Source of the DNA: Portulaca oleracea
Lineage: Eukaryota > Streptophyta > Magnoliopsida > Caryophyllales > Portulacaceae
Direction: 5' to 3'
Assembly: GCA_029582165.1 (NCBI GenBank)
Contig: CM055870.1
Coordinates: forward strand, 2,753,332 to 2,817,331
Length of the DNA: 64,000 nt
Positions within the stretch are counted from its first letter, which is position 1. Each line of letters starts with the position of its first letter. The translations under genes and the position numbers were made by a program. Of the stretch, positions 43,068 through 54,670 are shown in pieces. Under the pieces are notes generated by a model. It made no database searches, was not told the origin of the DNA, and saw only the letters and a list, made by a program, of their open reading frames with translations.

Positions 43068-46011
43068 CTAAGTGTTTGTAACGAGGATACGGTTTTGTAT
43101 TTCAGCAAATGTCTTCACATCCTTTCCCCAAAGCCTGCACATCTCAAGTGAAGTACGAAACATCAGAATTTTCAATTTTCATCTCTTCATGCATGTATGA
43201 GTCGCTAAATAGTATTCATGAGCTTATTGAGAAGAATTCCATGTTCTTTTTTCTTTTTTTTTGGTGGTTGTCTTAGAAAATCCATGTGATTGTCAAGGGT
43301 GGTCAGAAGGTCGAGTACGTCTGGATCTTCCTAAGCTGTATTTTACTGAGATTAGCATCAGTGTTACTGTTGTTTTTACTGATGAAAGAATCAATAAAAT
43401 GGTTTCATTTCTCCTTCTGATGGTCCTTTTTTAGGTAGCTTGTGCAAAGTCTCATGAAGAGAGGAGACCCCAGGGCAAAAAGGCCTAAGAGTAGAAGTCT
43501 TCGGTTGGCATCTGTTTTCAGGGAAAAAATTTACTCAAAAACAACTCACCAACAATCAATGCCAACGGCATTGGCGCCCATCTTGTCGGCCTCTTCATCA
43601 TCCCCAACATGGACTGCTCTATGTGCACCTACATCAATCTGGTCTACACCAAAAGGGAACGTTAAGAAGCATTCACTCACACATATGTATGTGCGAGTGT
43701 GATAGAGATTGCAATTTATACGTGGTCCTAGAGTTTGTGCTCCAAATAGTGTGATTGTTCTCTTGCATATATCAAGTAGTTCACTCTCAATAGTGAGATT
43801 GTATGTAATATATATTATAAGACACATGACAGGTGCGGGGTACCTAAAGCACTCTTGAATATCTGTGCATCTGGTTTTTCAAATCCAACCTCTGAAGATA
43901 TCACAACAGCATCAAACCTACAAAACAATCACATAAGCAATTGGATCACCCTCCTAGGGGTATAGTCATAAATCATTCATAAAGCTATGGATAATTTCCC
44001 CCAACATAACTCGAGACTTGAGAGTGAGCGAGAGTGACGAATCTTCAAAGGGAATGACACAAAACAGAAGAACAAAGAATGCTGTCTATTTCTGCCATGA
44101 CCATCATGAGAAGCACGGTGTGTTGGGAGCCTTGGAAAGTAAGTGATTAACCTTTGAAACAACAGGACAAAGAGCGCAATGGCAACTTACACATCCAAGA
44201 TATTGAGATCCTTCAATAGCTTCCTCAAGCGGGTGTCAAAATTTGACACTACAGCCAACTTAACTGCCACAAGGATCACATTGTGGAGATTCATAACGGG
44301 TTAGTTTATAAAAGCTACAAGATTAGTTAAGACAACAAAACAGTTCAGAATTACTACCTCCAGCGTTCTTAAGGCACAATAGCGTCTCCTGAGCCCTATT
44401 AGGAAGATGCCAAGCATAACCATTTACATAATACTGAAAGCAAAAATGGCCGCACATATTAATTTACAGCTAACTTCATTATTAAGCCCGCAAATTATCT
44501 TTCAGTCTCAGGTAAGATTACCTCATAAACTTCCTCAAAGTATCTTTCATCATCACAACCAGTAGCTTCAGAAACGACTAATTTCCAAAATGGTCTTCCA
44601 TCACCCTGTACAAGTTTTACATTGCATCAAATGTATGGAATTTTTTTAAGCCTGTAACTAAACCTGGACCAACGGCTACCATGAAAGAATTGGCAATTCA
44701 TCAACCTTGTCATCCTCGGTCCTCCACAAACGCTATTGCTGCTATGGATTATCATAAACATTCACCATCCTAATTACCAAACACCCAATATTCAATATCC
44801 ATATGTTAATCACAGAATACAATATACCTGGTAGCGAAGTTTTTCAGGCCACGGAGCAGAAAAGGCTCTCTTAAAACCTTCCTTGATTTCGGGCGCAGTC
44901 TTGCTTAACCCTGTAAGAATTGTGTAAAGACATTCAGTCCGCATCCTTCTAACTAGTTAGCCCTAGTAAAACACATACCCACAAAAAAGTGACTTACCAT
45001 AACATAACATAACATAACATAACATAGCATTCAGTATGCATCCTTCTAAGTTCTAACTAGCCATAGTAAAAATTGTCCCAGTATAAAAAAAAAGCGGCAC
45101 ATAGCCCATAGACCATACCATAACATAACACACAAAGCATCTTGAAGACAATCAGTACACATCCTTCTAACTAGCCATAGTAAAACATATACCAATAAAA
45201 ATAAAAGAGTGACAGATTAGTCATAGATTATACCATAACAAAACATAACATAGCATCTCCCTAGAACCGCGTAAGCAAGACTCAAACTGAATTTCGGTTG
45301 TTGTTGTTTAACACAGCATCAATCCATAATTTGACAAGATTTCCTGCTCAAATTACATCATGAAAAGGCCTACACTACATACACAACCTTATCTTACAAT
45401 ATCACTCACATTCAAAATTCAGACCCAATTGATTGAATGTGTAGACTTGGCAGTTGTCTGATTTGAGCAACAAATTTCAACCTACTCCACTATTACTCAC
45501 TTATGCAGCTAATTTTATTATTCAATCATCTTTCAAACACCCACAAACGGTTCTAAATGAAATCTGTCTTCTTACTTCCTCTAGAACTAGATAAACCCAA
45601 GATTTGGACAATGCAAAATGGTAACAAAATTGAAGAAATGAAATGGGAAATTACCATATTTTCGGCCAATTTCAGCGTAAGTGTCTGCAACAGGGTTTTG
45701 AAGCTGCAAAAGGGTACCCCCAGCATCATCCAGCAGCAACCCATCATATGCCTTCTTCATCTTTACTGAACTTCCACTGTCTGCAATTCGTAAAAAAGAT
45801 TGCATTTTTATTCAACCCTGGATTTCAATTTTCCCTTCAATTTGTGAGCTATTAAGTAATCGATGATAATAGAAGTACCATGAGTAGCCATTGATGAGGA
45901 CAATCGAAGTAAGCCCTGGTGCTTGGAAAAAGTGGGAAGAAAATTAGGGTTTTGGAATTTGAGAGATAAATTGGAGCATCGGATCATATTCATGCTTAAT
46001 CTTGCCTCCAT
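43068..46011 (-). CDS. HAD-superfamily hydrolase, HDHD3-like
   Basis: Nine exons in phase on the minus strand: 46011-45879, 45780-45655, 44910-44828, 44605-44522, 44433-44358, 44263-44191, 43917-43844, 43643-43550 and 43134-43068, giving 269 aa. It matches the plant haloacid-dehalogenase-like family typified by Arabidopsis At2g41250. HAD motifs appear in order: motif I in [15 protein letters not shown], motif II serine in [14 protein letters not shown], motif III lysine in [12 protein letters not shown] and motif IV in [17 protein letters not shown]. Motif I reads D-A-G-G-T, so the second aspartate needed by most HAD phosphatases is absent, as in HDHD3 proteins; substrate unknown. The first 45 residues are basic and Ser-rich, compatible with an organelle transit peptide (inference). 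Intron 2 holds an (AACAT)n tract. The last exon was placed by homology ([17 protein letters not shown]). Confidence 0.9.
45001..45025 (+). repeat. (AACAT)5 microsatellite
   Basis: Five perfect AACAT units in intron 2 of the HAD gene, with related ACCATAACATAACA tracts near 45117 and 45234. Confidence 0.9.
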
Positions 46012-47045
46012 TTTGGAAGAATAAACTTAGCTGATGATCGTTCCCTGATACCGTTTCAAAGTTTTGTTTTCCAGTTTGGATTTGGATCCTTTCTCAAACC
46101 TTTCTTTCTCTTTTTTTTTTTCCAGAATTTTTTCAATTAAATTCAGTTTTGATTTTTGAAAGAGTACTCCACCCATTCCTCAATCTTTCATATTGTCACT
46201 TTAATTATTTTTTTTATATTTTCACAATATATATTATATTACAAATTGATACGATATTAATGACCTTTTTAAAATAATTGTTTCTTATTTTTATCATTTT
46301 CATGCAATTATATACAGAAAATAGAAATAATTTTGACAATATACCAATTAACTACTATTTCTTAAGATCTTTCAAAAATCCAAAAACAACAATTATTATG
46401 GAATTGAGAGAGTATTCCGAGTTCAAATTAGTTCAGCAAAAAAAAAGGGATTGAATAACACATTTTTTAGCTAAAAAAATCTTTTTCATGAAAAATGGCA
46501 GTTTATGTTGTTTCTAATGGAAAATTGGTGGTGAAAAGCAAAACAATTATGGGGCAATGTTGATTTCTAATGGAAAAGCGTAGGAAATTTATTCCATGCT
46601 GAAAGCGACGTTATAAGCATTTTCAACAATAAGATCATTAGCAGATTGAGGCCTGAAATTCACCCAAATCTACCAATAGTATAGTATTATCAATGAGTTG
46701 AAATTGATTAGAGTGTGCAACTTTATTTCCAGATCTTCTAACTTGAGAAAAAAGAACACAGATCAAAATTCTTAGGTAAGACTGGTATATGCAATAAACA
46801 CCTTTCTTTAGCTTAGAAATCAAACTCATATTTCATAGTCTTCTTCAAGTTTAATATGCACACCCTTTTGGTACAAGAGCTTTTACAAGGAGGAGTTGAG
46901 CTCGGAAACAATATACTAATGGGACATAAAAATCTAATGTTGTATATTAGATTACAAAATTTGGGAGATAAATTGAGTGGGAAACCAAGTTCATATGGAC
47001 CTGCAGCAAGAAGAAACTAAGCACAATCCTTCAGAAAAGAAGAGT
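46012..47045. other. Intergenic, HAD promoter side
   Basis: AT-rich sequence with the HAD leader at its left. No gene, RNA or defined repeat recognised. Confidence 0.5.
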
Positions 47046-48103
47046 TCATCCTTCATCCTTTAACTGCAAAATTGGATCATTCAAAAACCGATCCTTGTCG
47101 AAATCAAGAATGGGTGTCAGTCTAATTTCCAATGGCCTCCAGTTATCAAAGCCTGCAAACCCACGAAAGGTATTTCTAGGTTAGTTTACCAAATGATATT
47201 TTCGGAGAGAAAAACATTGTAAAATCGAGCTAAATTAAGCACTCCTCATAAAATGTCTGAGAAATAAACGAGACATGTGTGAACAATCAAGAGTGAAAGA
47301 CGGGTTATCTACATTGATAAATTGATTTGGCATGAAATCTCAAACTTATATGCATTGCTCAGTTGAACTAAGACCTGATTTCTAAGAGATTTAGGGCGCA
47401 TTTGGTATAATTATGGCAAAGATTTTCCCTACCTCCCCCTTGGGAAAAAGTTTACTAAATTTAAGAATGAACTAATAGGCCCCACATCAAAATTTCCCCA
47501 TCCACCCAATACAACTAAACATGGGAAAATTTGATAACTTGAAAAAGTTGTTCAGCTTTCCCATGAAGGTTTTCTAACCAAACGCACCATAACAATGTCC
47601 CTCGAAATCAGCATCTTTGCCGAAAAACAGAGATGTTTTGCCCGGTAAGGTACTAAGGTTCATCTGATTCTTCCCAGACCCGTGTGAATGGGGGACCCAC
47701 ATTGGGAGTTGTTTCACTTGTTTGTCAGTTTAAGGAAGAAAGTATAAAGTGCTAATACGACGTTTGCCAAAACAGTGTGAATTGATAACTGACCTGTGGA
47801 CATAAATGTACATTGCAACTGTGTCTTGGTCAGCTGAACATAAGAACACCTATATTACGCGTCAGGAAGGGGAACCGGCAAAACGTTGCATTTTCACAGA
47901 AATGGACATTCTTCTGAAGTTCATTACACATTTACACCATTTAAGTAAAACGACGAATTATAGCATATTTAACCATACACTTTATAACTGCTTGAAATTT
48001 GATATGATTCAGTAATGTATCACCAAACCATAAACCAAACCAAGTCACCTCTGCGAGAGGGATAATCTGGATACCCACTTTGCAAAGGATGAACCGGATG
48101 CAT
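47046..48103 (-). CDS. Candidate small two-exon reading frame, unrecognised
   Basis: ATG at 48103 opens MHPVHPLQSGYPDYPSRR to a donor GAG/GTGACT (exon 48103-48049). A second exon with a good acceptor (TTTGCAG at 47153) continues in phase from 47152 to a TGA at 47046, reading FDNWRPLEIRLTPILDFDK then DRFLNDPILQLKDEG; 53 aa in total. The composition looks protein-like, but no family is recognised. The segments could instead be 3'-UTR exons or an alternative 3' end of the MUCI70 gene: its last coding exon is followed, after the stop, by a good donor (TCATG/GTAAGT at about 48391). A MITE lies in the intervening intron. Confidence 0.3.
47394..47588. repeat. MITE, GGTGCGTTTGG family, copy 2
   Basis: Left end GGGCGCATTTGGTATAA, right end in complement GGTGCGTTTGGTTAGAAAA. 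Interior similar to the element at 42387 (CATGGGAAAATTTGATAACT). Confidence 0.6.
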
Positions 48104-48421
48104 CTAAGTGTGCTTACACTGGCTCTACAAAACGTAAAATGAATGAAAATTCGGAAACTTGAAGATAACTTATGATTCATAATGTTGTGTTCAGTTTACA
48201 ACACTTAGTATGGGTCCCTCTGACGTGGCATATGAATAGAAGTGTGAAGATGGATGATTCTTTCTCAAGCCAGAAAAGGGCAAAGGGGCCCCTAAACATA
48301 GGCGGGTTTTATACTTTATTAATCTACAAGTTAACACACAATGTCATGGGAAGCAAGCCAGTAAGCAGAATAAAAGAGCAGATAACTTACCATGACAAGA
48401 ATAAAAACACCCCTCAACTCG

Positions 48422-51400
48422 TCATGATGGAGGAGGAGGAGATGGAATTTCCCTATGCCGAAATAACTTCACGAGAGCTCTGCGCTCACAATCCTGTGAC
48501 AAGAAAAATTGCAAAAGCACACCAGAACATGTCATCAGACCTTGAACTCAAAGGGAGTATCATCAATAAAACAGGTGATTCACGAATTGTGTTTTTTCAT
48601 AGGATAATCCATGAATTTTTCACTTGCGCATGACCATGCCGAATAGATCTTCATCTATTAGTAATTAAAAAAAGCGCTGCTTTACCTAACTCGTTTTGTT
48701 TACAATCAATACATTCATAGCTCAGATTTTAGTTTATTCTTTTAATAGCTGAAAGCCTGGGAAAACAATTTCACAGAAAAACTGCGTAAATTGAGAATAA
48801 TCACTCTCTTTAATCTCAAATCCTTCCCTTAAACCCCTCAAAACATCAGAAGTGGCAGTAACAAGAATCTGAGTTGAGTTGCAGTGCAAGTATAATAGAT
48901 GGATGAACTAACGAAGACGCCTAAGGATTATAAATGCACTGAGCTGTTAAAAAAAATACTACCTTGAACATGTTAAGGAAGAAGGGTTTATCAGGATTTG
49001 TTCGCTTCAGTTTCAGGTACGTGTATGCAAAGCTCAACTGATCACGGGAAGTGAAACGATCAACTTCGTTAAACCAGAGGCATGAAAACAGATTTGACAT
49101 CGGGGTATGGGCTCTGATAATGAAAGAACCTTCTGGAACATCTGCACATCAAGGAAACACTAAGCAAGCACTCCCTAATGGAACTTAAATCCCTAATTGC
49201 GAACATAAAACCTCCAAGGGCAGGGGGGTTGGTACTTGGTACTTACAGCTTGGAAGATGTGTATGCGGGTCAGAAGGATCAAACTTGGTAAGACCATCAG
49301 ACTGGTAGAAGATGAACTGCTCATCAATAGCAGTGTGATTGTACTTGTTGAGACGCTTATTTTGGAGCACCTCCTCCCACACACATTGACGATCATAATG
49401 TCGCGAGATTGCATACTCTGATTTTGTTCTCCATAGGAAATATTCCAGAATCAGCAATGGATCAGCATTAAGACGCATCTTGCTATCGAGCCAAATGGAA
49501 TACCTGCATGGCCAAGGAATCTAGTCTTCATCTAGGTTTAGGGTTTGGGTTTAGGGTTTAGGGTTTAGAGAGGCAAAAAGATACAATTGCTACAAATGCA
49601 TAGAGGATTACCTAGAAGATGGGAACAGGCGATGTGCTAAGAGCTTTGGCACCTTTCCGGTTCTCCTCATGTCTTCATATGGCAAATTCTTAACAACAAC
49701 TATCCTCCATAAGCCCAAGTGTCCTCTATCATCAGGCACGTTTCCTTCTGAAGCCAATTTGACTAGTGTTTGCTCGTCCAGGAACATAACAAAACAGACT
49801 TTTGACTTGGAATATTCGCTGATCTGTAACAAGCAAATACTCGCATCTTCAGTAGCTCCACCAATAATTTTATATGCTTGTGTGTTAAAAGGGAAAATAA
49901 GCATAAGACAACAGCATACGCAAGCAAAAGGGGAAAGACATGTTCATATGTTCATAGTTATTAGTTCAAAAATGAACTAGTAAATCTTTACATTTATGAA
50001 CTCCAACCCAAGTGAAACCTCTATGGCATAATGATCAGTTTGCCAAAAACTTCACTCACCAGTTTGCTCGTTGGTCGCCGTAAAAAATCTGAACTTCCAA
50101 AAATGCAAGATGAAACAGCAATAGCGCATGAACTCATGTATCTTTTGTCCTTCTCATCCAAATCAAATCCAGTACTTTCAATTCCATCCGGCCCTTTAAC
50201 AAAACCACAATGAAGAGTTTGATTCCTAGCAAGGAAAGACTTCTCTCGTTCTTCAAGACTCGGATGCCCGCCAAATTTGAGTTCATTTGGGCTTTGTATC
50301 AAGGTTCTATCCTCTTTCTCAACATACTCCAATGCAAAATTTGTGAAGTTCAAATAATCTTTGGGCTCTAGGATATATTCAACTGATTTTGTGAATTCGA
50401 TATCACATGGATAATCTGGAATGTTACAAAATTGAGAAAGAAAACAAAGTCAGAAAAAATGCAACACCAATTTGCAAACAAAATGAACATGAAAGTAGAT
50501 AATAAATGTCAGACAAAGACAATTGTTTAGACACAGCAGTCGAAGGACTATCATCGCAGTTCGTGTGCAGATTCTGCTAACGCAGGATCTGAAGACATTA
50601 CTCAACTCTTACAGGAGACATGATGACAAAGACAGAAAATATTTCTGGTATCAGACAGACAAAACGATCAACGCTTTATGCACATTGCTGAACATTTTCT
50701 GCTAAGAATTTAGTTTGAAACAGTCTGTATCATCTAAGAGGAGTTTGTAAAGAAACTACCAATTCAAGCCCTTCTAGGGGGCACTCTTTTGACATCCTTA
50801 TCTCCTTTGCTCAACAGTGTACTCTAAATGAATATTGAGTTTAACAAATTGATAAGATGTCATTACACATAACCTTTTTCAAACAAAAGTATATCTCTGT
50901 ATATAGTTCTTCGTCAAACAAATCTATCATTTCTAATTCCTTTTTGTTCACATTTGGACTGCATGACATCACCCACTTCAAGAAAGATGAGAAGCTAAAA
51001 GCAGATAAATCATGTCAACATAATCACACAAATACAACTTCTATCAAAGCCTAAGGCAAATTCTCATAATTCAATAAGATAGGCTTTAAAATATCAGTAA
51101 CCAAACAGTCAGTGACACCATGTTTAGGAAATAAAATCAAAGAATATGAACATTTTATGGGGCCTAAACACTAGATAACTATGCTTAATATATGGTAATT
51201 ACTTGACCAAAAGAAAGGAGGGCAAAAAACTTACGTTTCCGAGACTTCTTCCTTTTTGGTATACTGATATCAGTGCCTTTGTCTCGCCCCTCTGAGAAAG
51301 AAGAAAAGGTGTCTTCCTTTTCACCTAAAATATGGGTCTGAGTGGCTTTATGTTGCACTTCTGAGAAAGAAGATATGGCGTCTTCCTTCCCACCTAAAAT

Positions 51401-52430
51401 ACCGGTTCCAGTGGCTTTCTTGGTGCTTTGCTCTTGCACAGTGGAGAAAGAAGAGAGGTTATCCTCCTTGTCACCTATGTATACAAGCAAACTCAAAGAT
51501 TTTAAAACAATAACCAAAAAGGTTTACAAGAATGAAAATGCACAAATGTACCATGAATTAATCACAAGAAAATGCCTTTCAACATGTCATCAACTGTCTC
51601 CATATACTGAAACCCTTAAAATAGTTTAAATGCCAAGCTGTCTTGCTCTACAGATAAATTCATTGAGATTTAAAGGATTGATAGTTCGGAAATAGTTTGC
51701 AAGGAATGGAACGAGGGTCCACAACATGACATTTCAAATACATGCAATAAATTATTCCAATGTTTCGGGTGGGAGAGGGGAAAACTATTATGTAACTGCA
51801 ATTCACATAAAGATCTCCTCCTCCCACCCCCAACACACAAAAAAACCCTAAAAACCCTATTCTCGTACCTATTCCTCATTTTATTTCCCTCTCCCGATCC
51901 TCCCCTCCAATTCAGTCTATACATTTTCCTCCACTAACCTCTCAATTTCGGAAGGAAAGTTCTTTCGACAGCATAAATTTTCCATAATGCTTGTCATGTA
52001 CCTCTTACTCCAATTTTCTTCATGCAAGATGAAATAAAGAACGACTTTTTCAAATTTCTTCTTTCCATCTGGTTTTCCGATAATCAAATCAAATAGACCC
52101 ACAATGTTAAGCACCAAAAGCGAAAATATTCTCTTCAACAAACTCTCAACCACACAAAAACAGGTCCTTGAATTCTTGTTAACAGGGCAGAAAAGGAATC
52201 ACAAATCCCAGATACTTACCATGAAAGTGAACCTTGACACCAAAAAATGTCATGTACATAAAAAATGTAGCCCCAATCAGCAAGAGACAAACTGAGAGCC
52301 TTCTTCTACTAATCCGACCAAATCTCCTAACCCTTCGAGCAACTCGCAGGGTCCCACCCTCGCTTCTTTCATTGGATTTAGGGGGTATGCCGCTTACAAT
52401 TGTATCTGCTCTTTGGTACATATTAGCCAT
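48422..52430 (-). CDS. MUCI70: Probable hexosyltransferase MUCI70-like (DUF616)
   Basis: Seven coding exons in phase on the minus strand: 52430-52220, 51474-51235, 50415-50060, 49823-49612, 49503-49247, 49141-48963 and 48493-48422, giving 508 aa. DUF616/TOD1 proteins are Golgi type II glycosyltransferase-like proteins; Arabidopsis MUCI70 is needed for seed mucilage pectin. A basic cytosolic tail (RRVRRFGRISRRR) precedes a transmembrane anchor (LSVCLLLIGATFFMYMTFF, about residues 43-61). Exon 2 encodes a stem of three imperfect repeats and a KRKKSRKRK cluster. The catalytic part shows CGFVKGPDGIESTGFDLDE, SSCAIAVSSCIFGSSDFL, GLWRIVVVKNLPYED, RYSIWLDSKMRLNADP, ISRHYDRQCVWEE and the ending KDCERRALVKLFRHR. 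The C-terminus is proline-rich (IPSPPPPS). A leader intron containing a 4-unit minisatellite precedes the ATG. Confidence 0.9.
49535..49569 (+). repeat. Telomere-type TTTAGGG tract in MUCI70 intron 4
   Basis: Four TTTAGGG units, interrupted once by TTTGGG, inside the intron between coding exons 4 and 5. Plant telomere repeat unit; interstitial and very short. Confidence 0.75.
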
Positions 52431-52444
52431 TCTGCCCTATAACA

Positions 52445-52910
52445 AGCCATTTTGACAGACAACATGAATCTTCAGCATTAACGAGTTCATCATCTCTGCA
52501 AACATTATCCCAAGTGGAGTAAGATTAAACCCAGACATCCCTACAACTTGCATTTCTATAACAACTCATTTTGACAGAGAACATGAATCTTGAGCATGAA
52601 CTAGTTCATCATTTGCAAATATTATAGCAAGAGGAATAAGATTAAACCCAGAAAACCCTACAACTTGCATTTCTAGAACAACTCATTTTGACATAGAACA
52701 TGAATCTTGAGCATGAACCAGTAGTTCATCATCTCTGCAAACATTGTAGCAAGTGGAGTAAGATTAAACCCAGAAAACCCTACACCCTTGCATTTCATTT
52801 TGACAGAGAACATGAATCTTCAGCATAAACCAGTTCATCATCTCTGCAAATATTATAGCTCGTGAAGTAAGATTAAACCCTAAAAATCCCTACAACTTGC
52901 ATTTGAATCA
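52445..52910. repeat. About 118-bp minisatellite, four units, in MUCI70 leader intron
   Basis: Four diverged tandem units, each with TTTTGACA.A.AACATGAATCTT, then CAGTTCATCATCTCTGCAAA, AAGATTAAACCCAGAAAACC and CTACAACTTGCAT. They start near 52445, 52565, 52685 and 52795. All lie between a presumed leader-intron acceptor (GGGCAG, about 52433) and donor (CCCAG/GTTTTT, about 53138). Confidence 0.8.
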
Positions 52911-53454
52911 AATGCAAACACACATGATTCAAGGTTTTGGTTACAATCCGGAAATAAATCATTAATCATACCCAGAAACACGATTCAATGCAAAGGGCAA
53001 GTGGGTAACAGATTTCAACCACGAATACAAACCCCAGAAATGACCCAGTAAATCAAATTATGAAATAGTTAGAGGGTAACAATTACACAGATGAGATGAT
53101 AGAGTAGTAAATTAAAGAGGATAATTAAGGAAAAAACCTGGGATTGAAGATCTGGGGCGGTGGGAAATATGCAGAAAGCGGGAAATTTCAAGGTGTCAGA
53201 GAATAGAGTGCGGAGTAGATCCAGTAGCGATAATCAACGTGACGTCATCCACTGATTTGGAAAGAGAATATGGGCTTTCAAAATCAAGGATCTGGTTGAA
53301 GGGTGACAGGGGTGTGTCTTCGGACTCTAGCTTAACTTTAAACCGACTTTTTCTTTTGGGATGAAATTATAAAGCGACTATTGGATTTTTTTATTTTTTT
53401 TTTTGATAGAAGCGACTATTGGATTTGAAAAAGCTAACATATCGTTTATTTTTT

Positions 53455-54337
53455 GGAAATTCCAAATGGTAGGTCCGAACTATTGGGTATTCCAAATGGT
53501 AGACACCCTTTTTCTCTTTTCCAAATGGTAGGTTTAAATTCCAAAAATTTTCATCCCGTAGACAAATACTGACCTGCCGTTATAAATTATTTAAAAAAAA
53601 AAGAAAACAAAAAAAATAAATTGAATTAGTCGTAATCGAAAGCAACCTAGTGCTCGGCAAGATCCCCAACACTCAACGACCATCTCCCAACACCCAAAGT
53701 AGTCGCCGCTCGCCGTGGAGGGTCGCCGTGGAGGCTCGCGGTGATCGTTGCCATCGACGCCTGATCGTCGATTCAAGTCGATTCTGTATTTGATTTTCGT
53801 GGTTTGATTTTTATGGTTTAATTGTAGAAAATTGGGTAAATTTCAGCAATTCTCTTATGCATTATGGCGAGTATCCTTTTTAGGGTTTCGATGTTGTACT
53901 GATGTTTGATTTTTATGTTGTACACGATGTTCTGAACAAAACACTCCCAGTATTCAAAGCAATCCAAGACTTCTTCTCGTACAACAAATCAGGGTACCCA
54001 TTGATAACCATGTTATAATTCTCATACTTCTTAATAGGGATCTCGAAAACCATGTCAGTAAACAAAGCATCACTATCCATCCACCAAATCCACTCGATCT
54101 CAGGGTGGGAAAGCATCAACCGTCTGCAATGTTTTCTAACAGTAGTTCTGTTCGACTAATTAAATTTTTTTTATTTTTGTTTTCTTTTTTTTTTTTTGAA
54201 ATAATTTCTAACGGCAGGTTAGTATTTGTCTACGGGATGGAAATTTTTGGAATTTAAGTCTACCATTTGGAAAAGAGAAAAAAGGTGTCTACCATTTGGA
54301 ATACCCAATAGCTCAGGCCTACCATTTGGAATATCCC
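53455..54337. mobile_element. Pack-MULE-like element with about 135-bp terminal inverted repeats
   Basis: 883 bp. The left terminus (53455-53590) and the complement of the right terminus (54198-54337) match over about 135 bp: ATTCCAAATGGTAGG, ATTGGGTATTCCAAATGG, TAGACACC..TTTTCTCTTT and ATCCCGTAGACAAATACT. It is flanked by a direct TTTATTTTTT (53445-53454 and 54338-54347), consistent with the 9-10-bp duplication of Mutator-like elements, though the sequence is low complexity. No transposase. The interior carries a piece of a GT34 gene plus a GC-rich segment (about 53635-53780) with a duplicated GTCGCCGTGGAGG. Confidence 0.8.
53934..54122 (-). pseudogene. GT34 xyloglucan xylosyltransferase gene fragment (captured)
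   Basis: Minus-strand frame of about 63 residues: RLMLSHPEIEWIWWMDSDAL, FTDMVFEIP, NMVINGYPDLLYEKKSWIAL and NTGSVLFRT. This is the catalytic core of GT34 enzymes (XXT1/XXT2-like), including the metal-binding DSD. Nothing before or after belongs to the gene, and a stop comes shortly after FRT. It lies wholly inside the inverted-repeat element, so it is read as transposon-captured and not functional as an enzyme. Confidence 0.85.
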
Positions 54338-54670
54338 TTTATTTTTTTAATTAAAAAATATAATTTTAATTTGACATACATTTTAAAAAAATCAAAAATT
54401 AATTTTAATTCGCAATAAAATAACAATAATACCCTCATTTTTAAAGTTGAAAAATATTATTTATGTTATTTCCTCCCTTATTTAAATACTTTTAAAATTT
54501 AAATTAAGCGTATTTAAGTAAAATAAAAGTTTCTATTTTAAGAAAGTAAACATCATTCGGGACATTCAAAAGAATAGTGTTGGACAAATATTTTGAATCC
54601 GGGGGAGTATATAAATTTAGATACGGGTCATCATTTTTCATTGCTCGGAGAAGTCTGATTTGAGCCCTGG

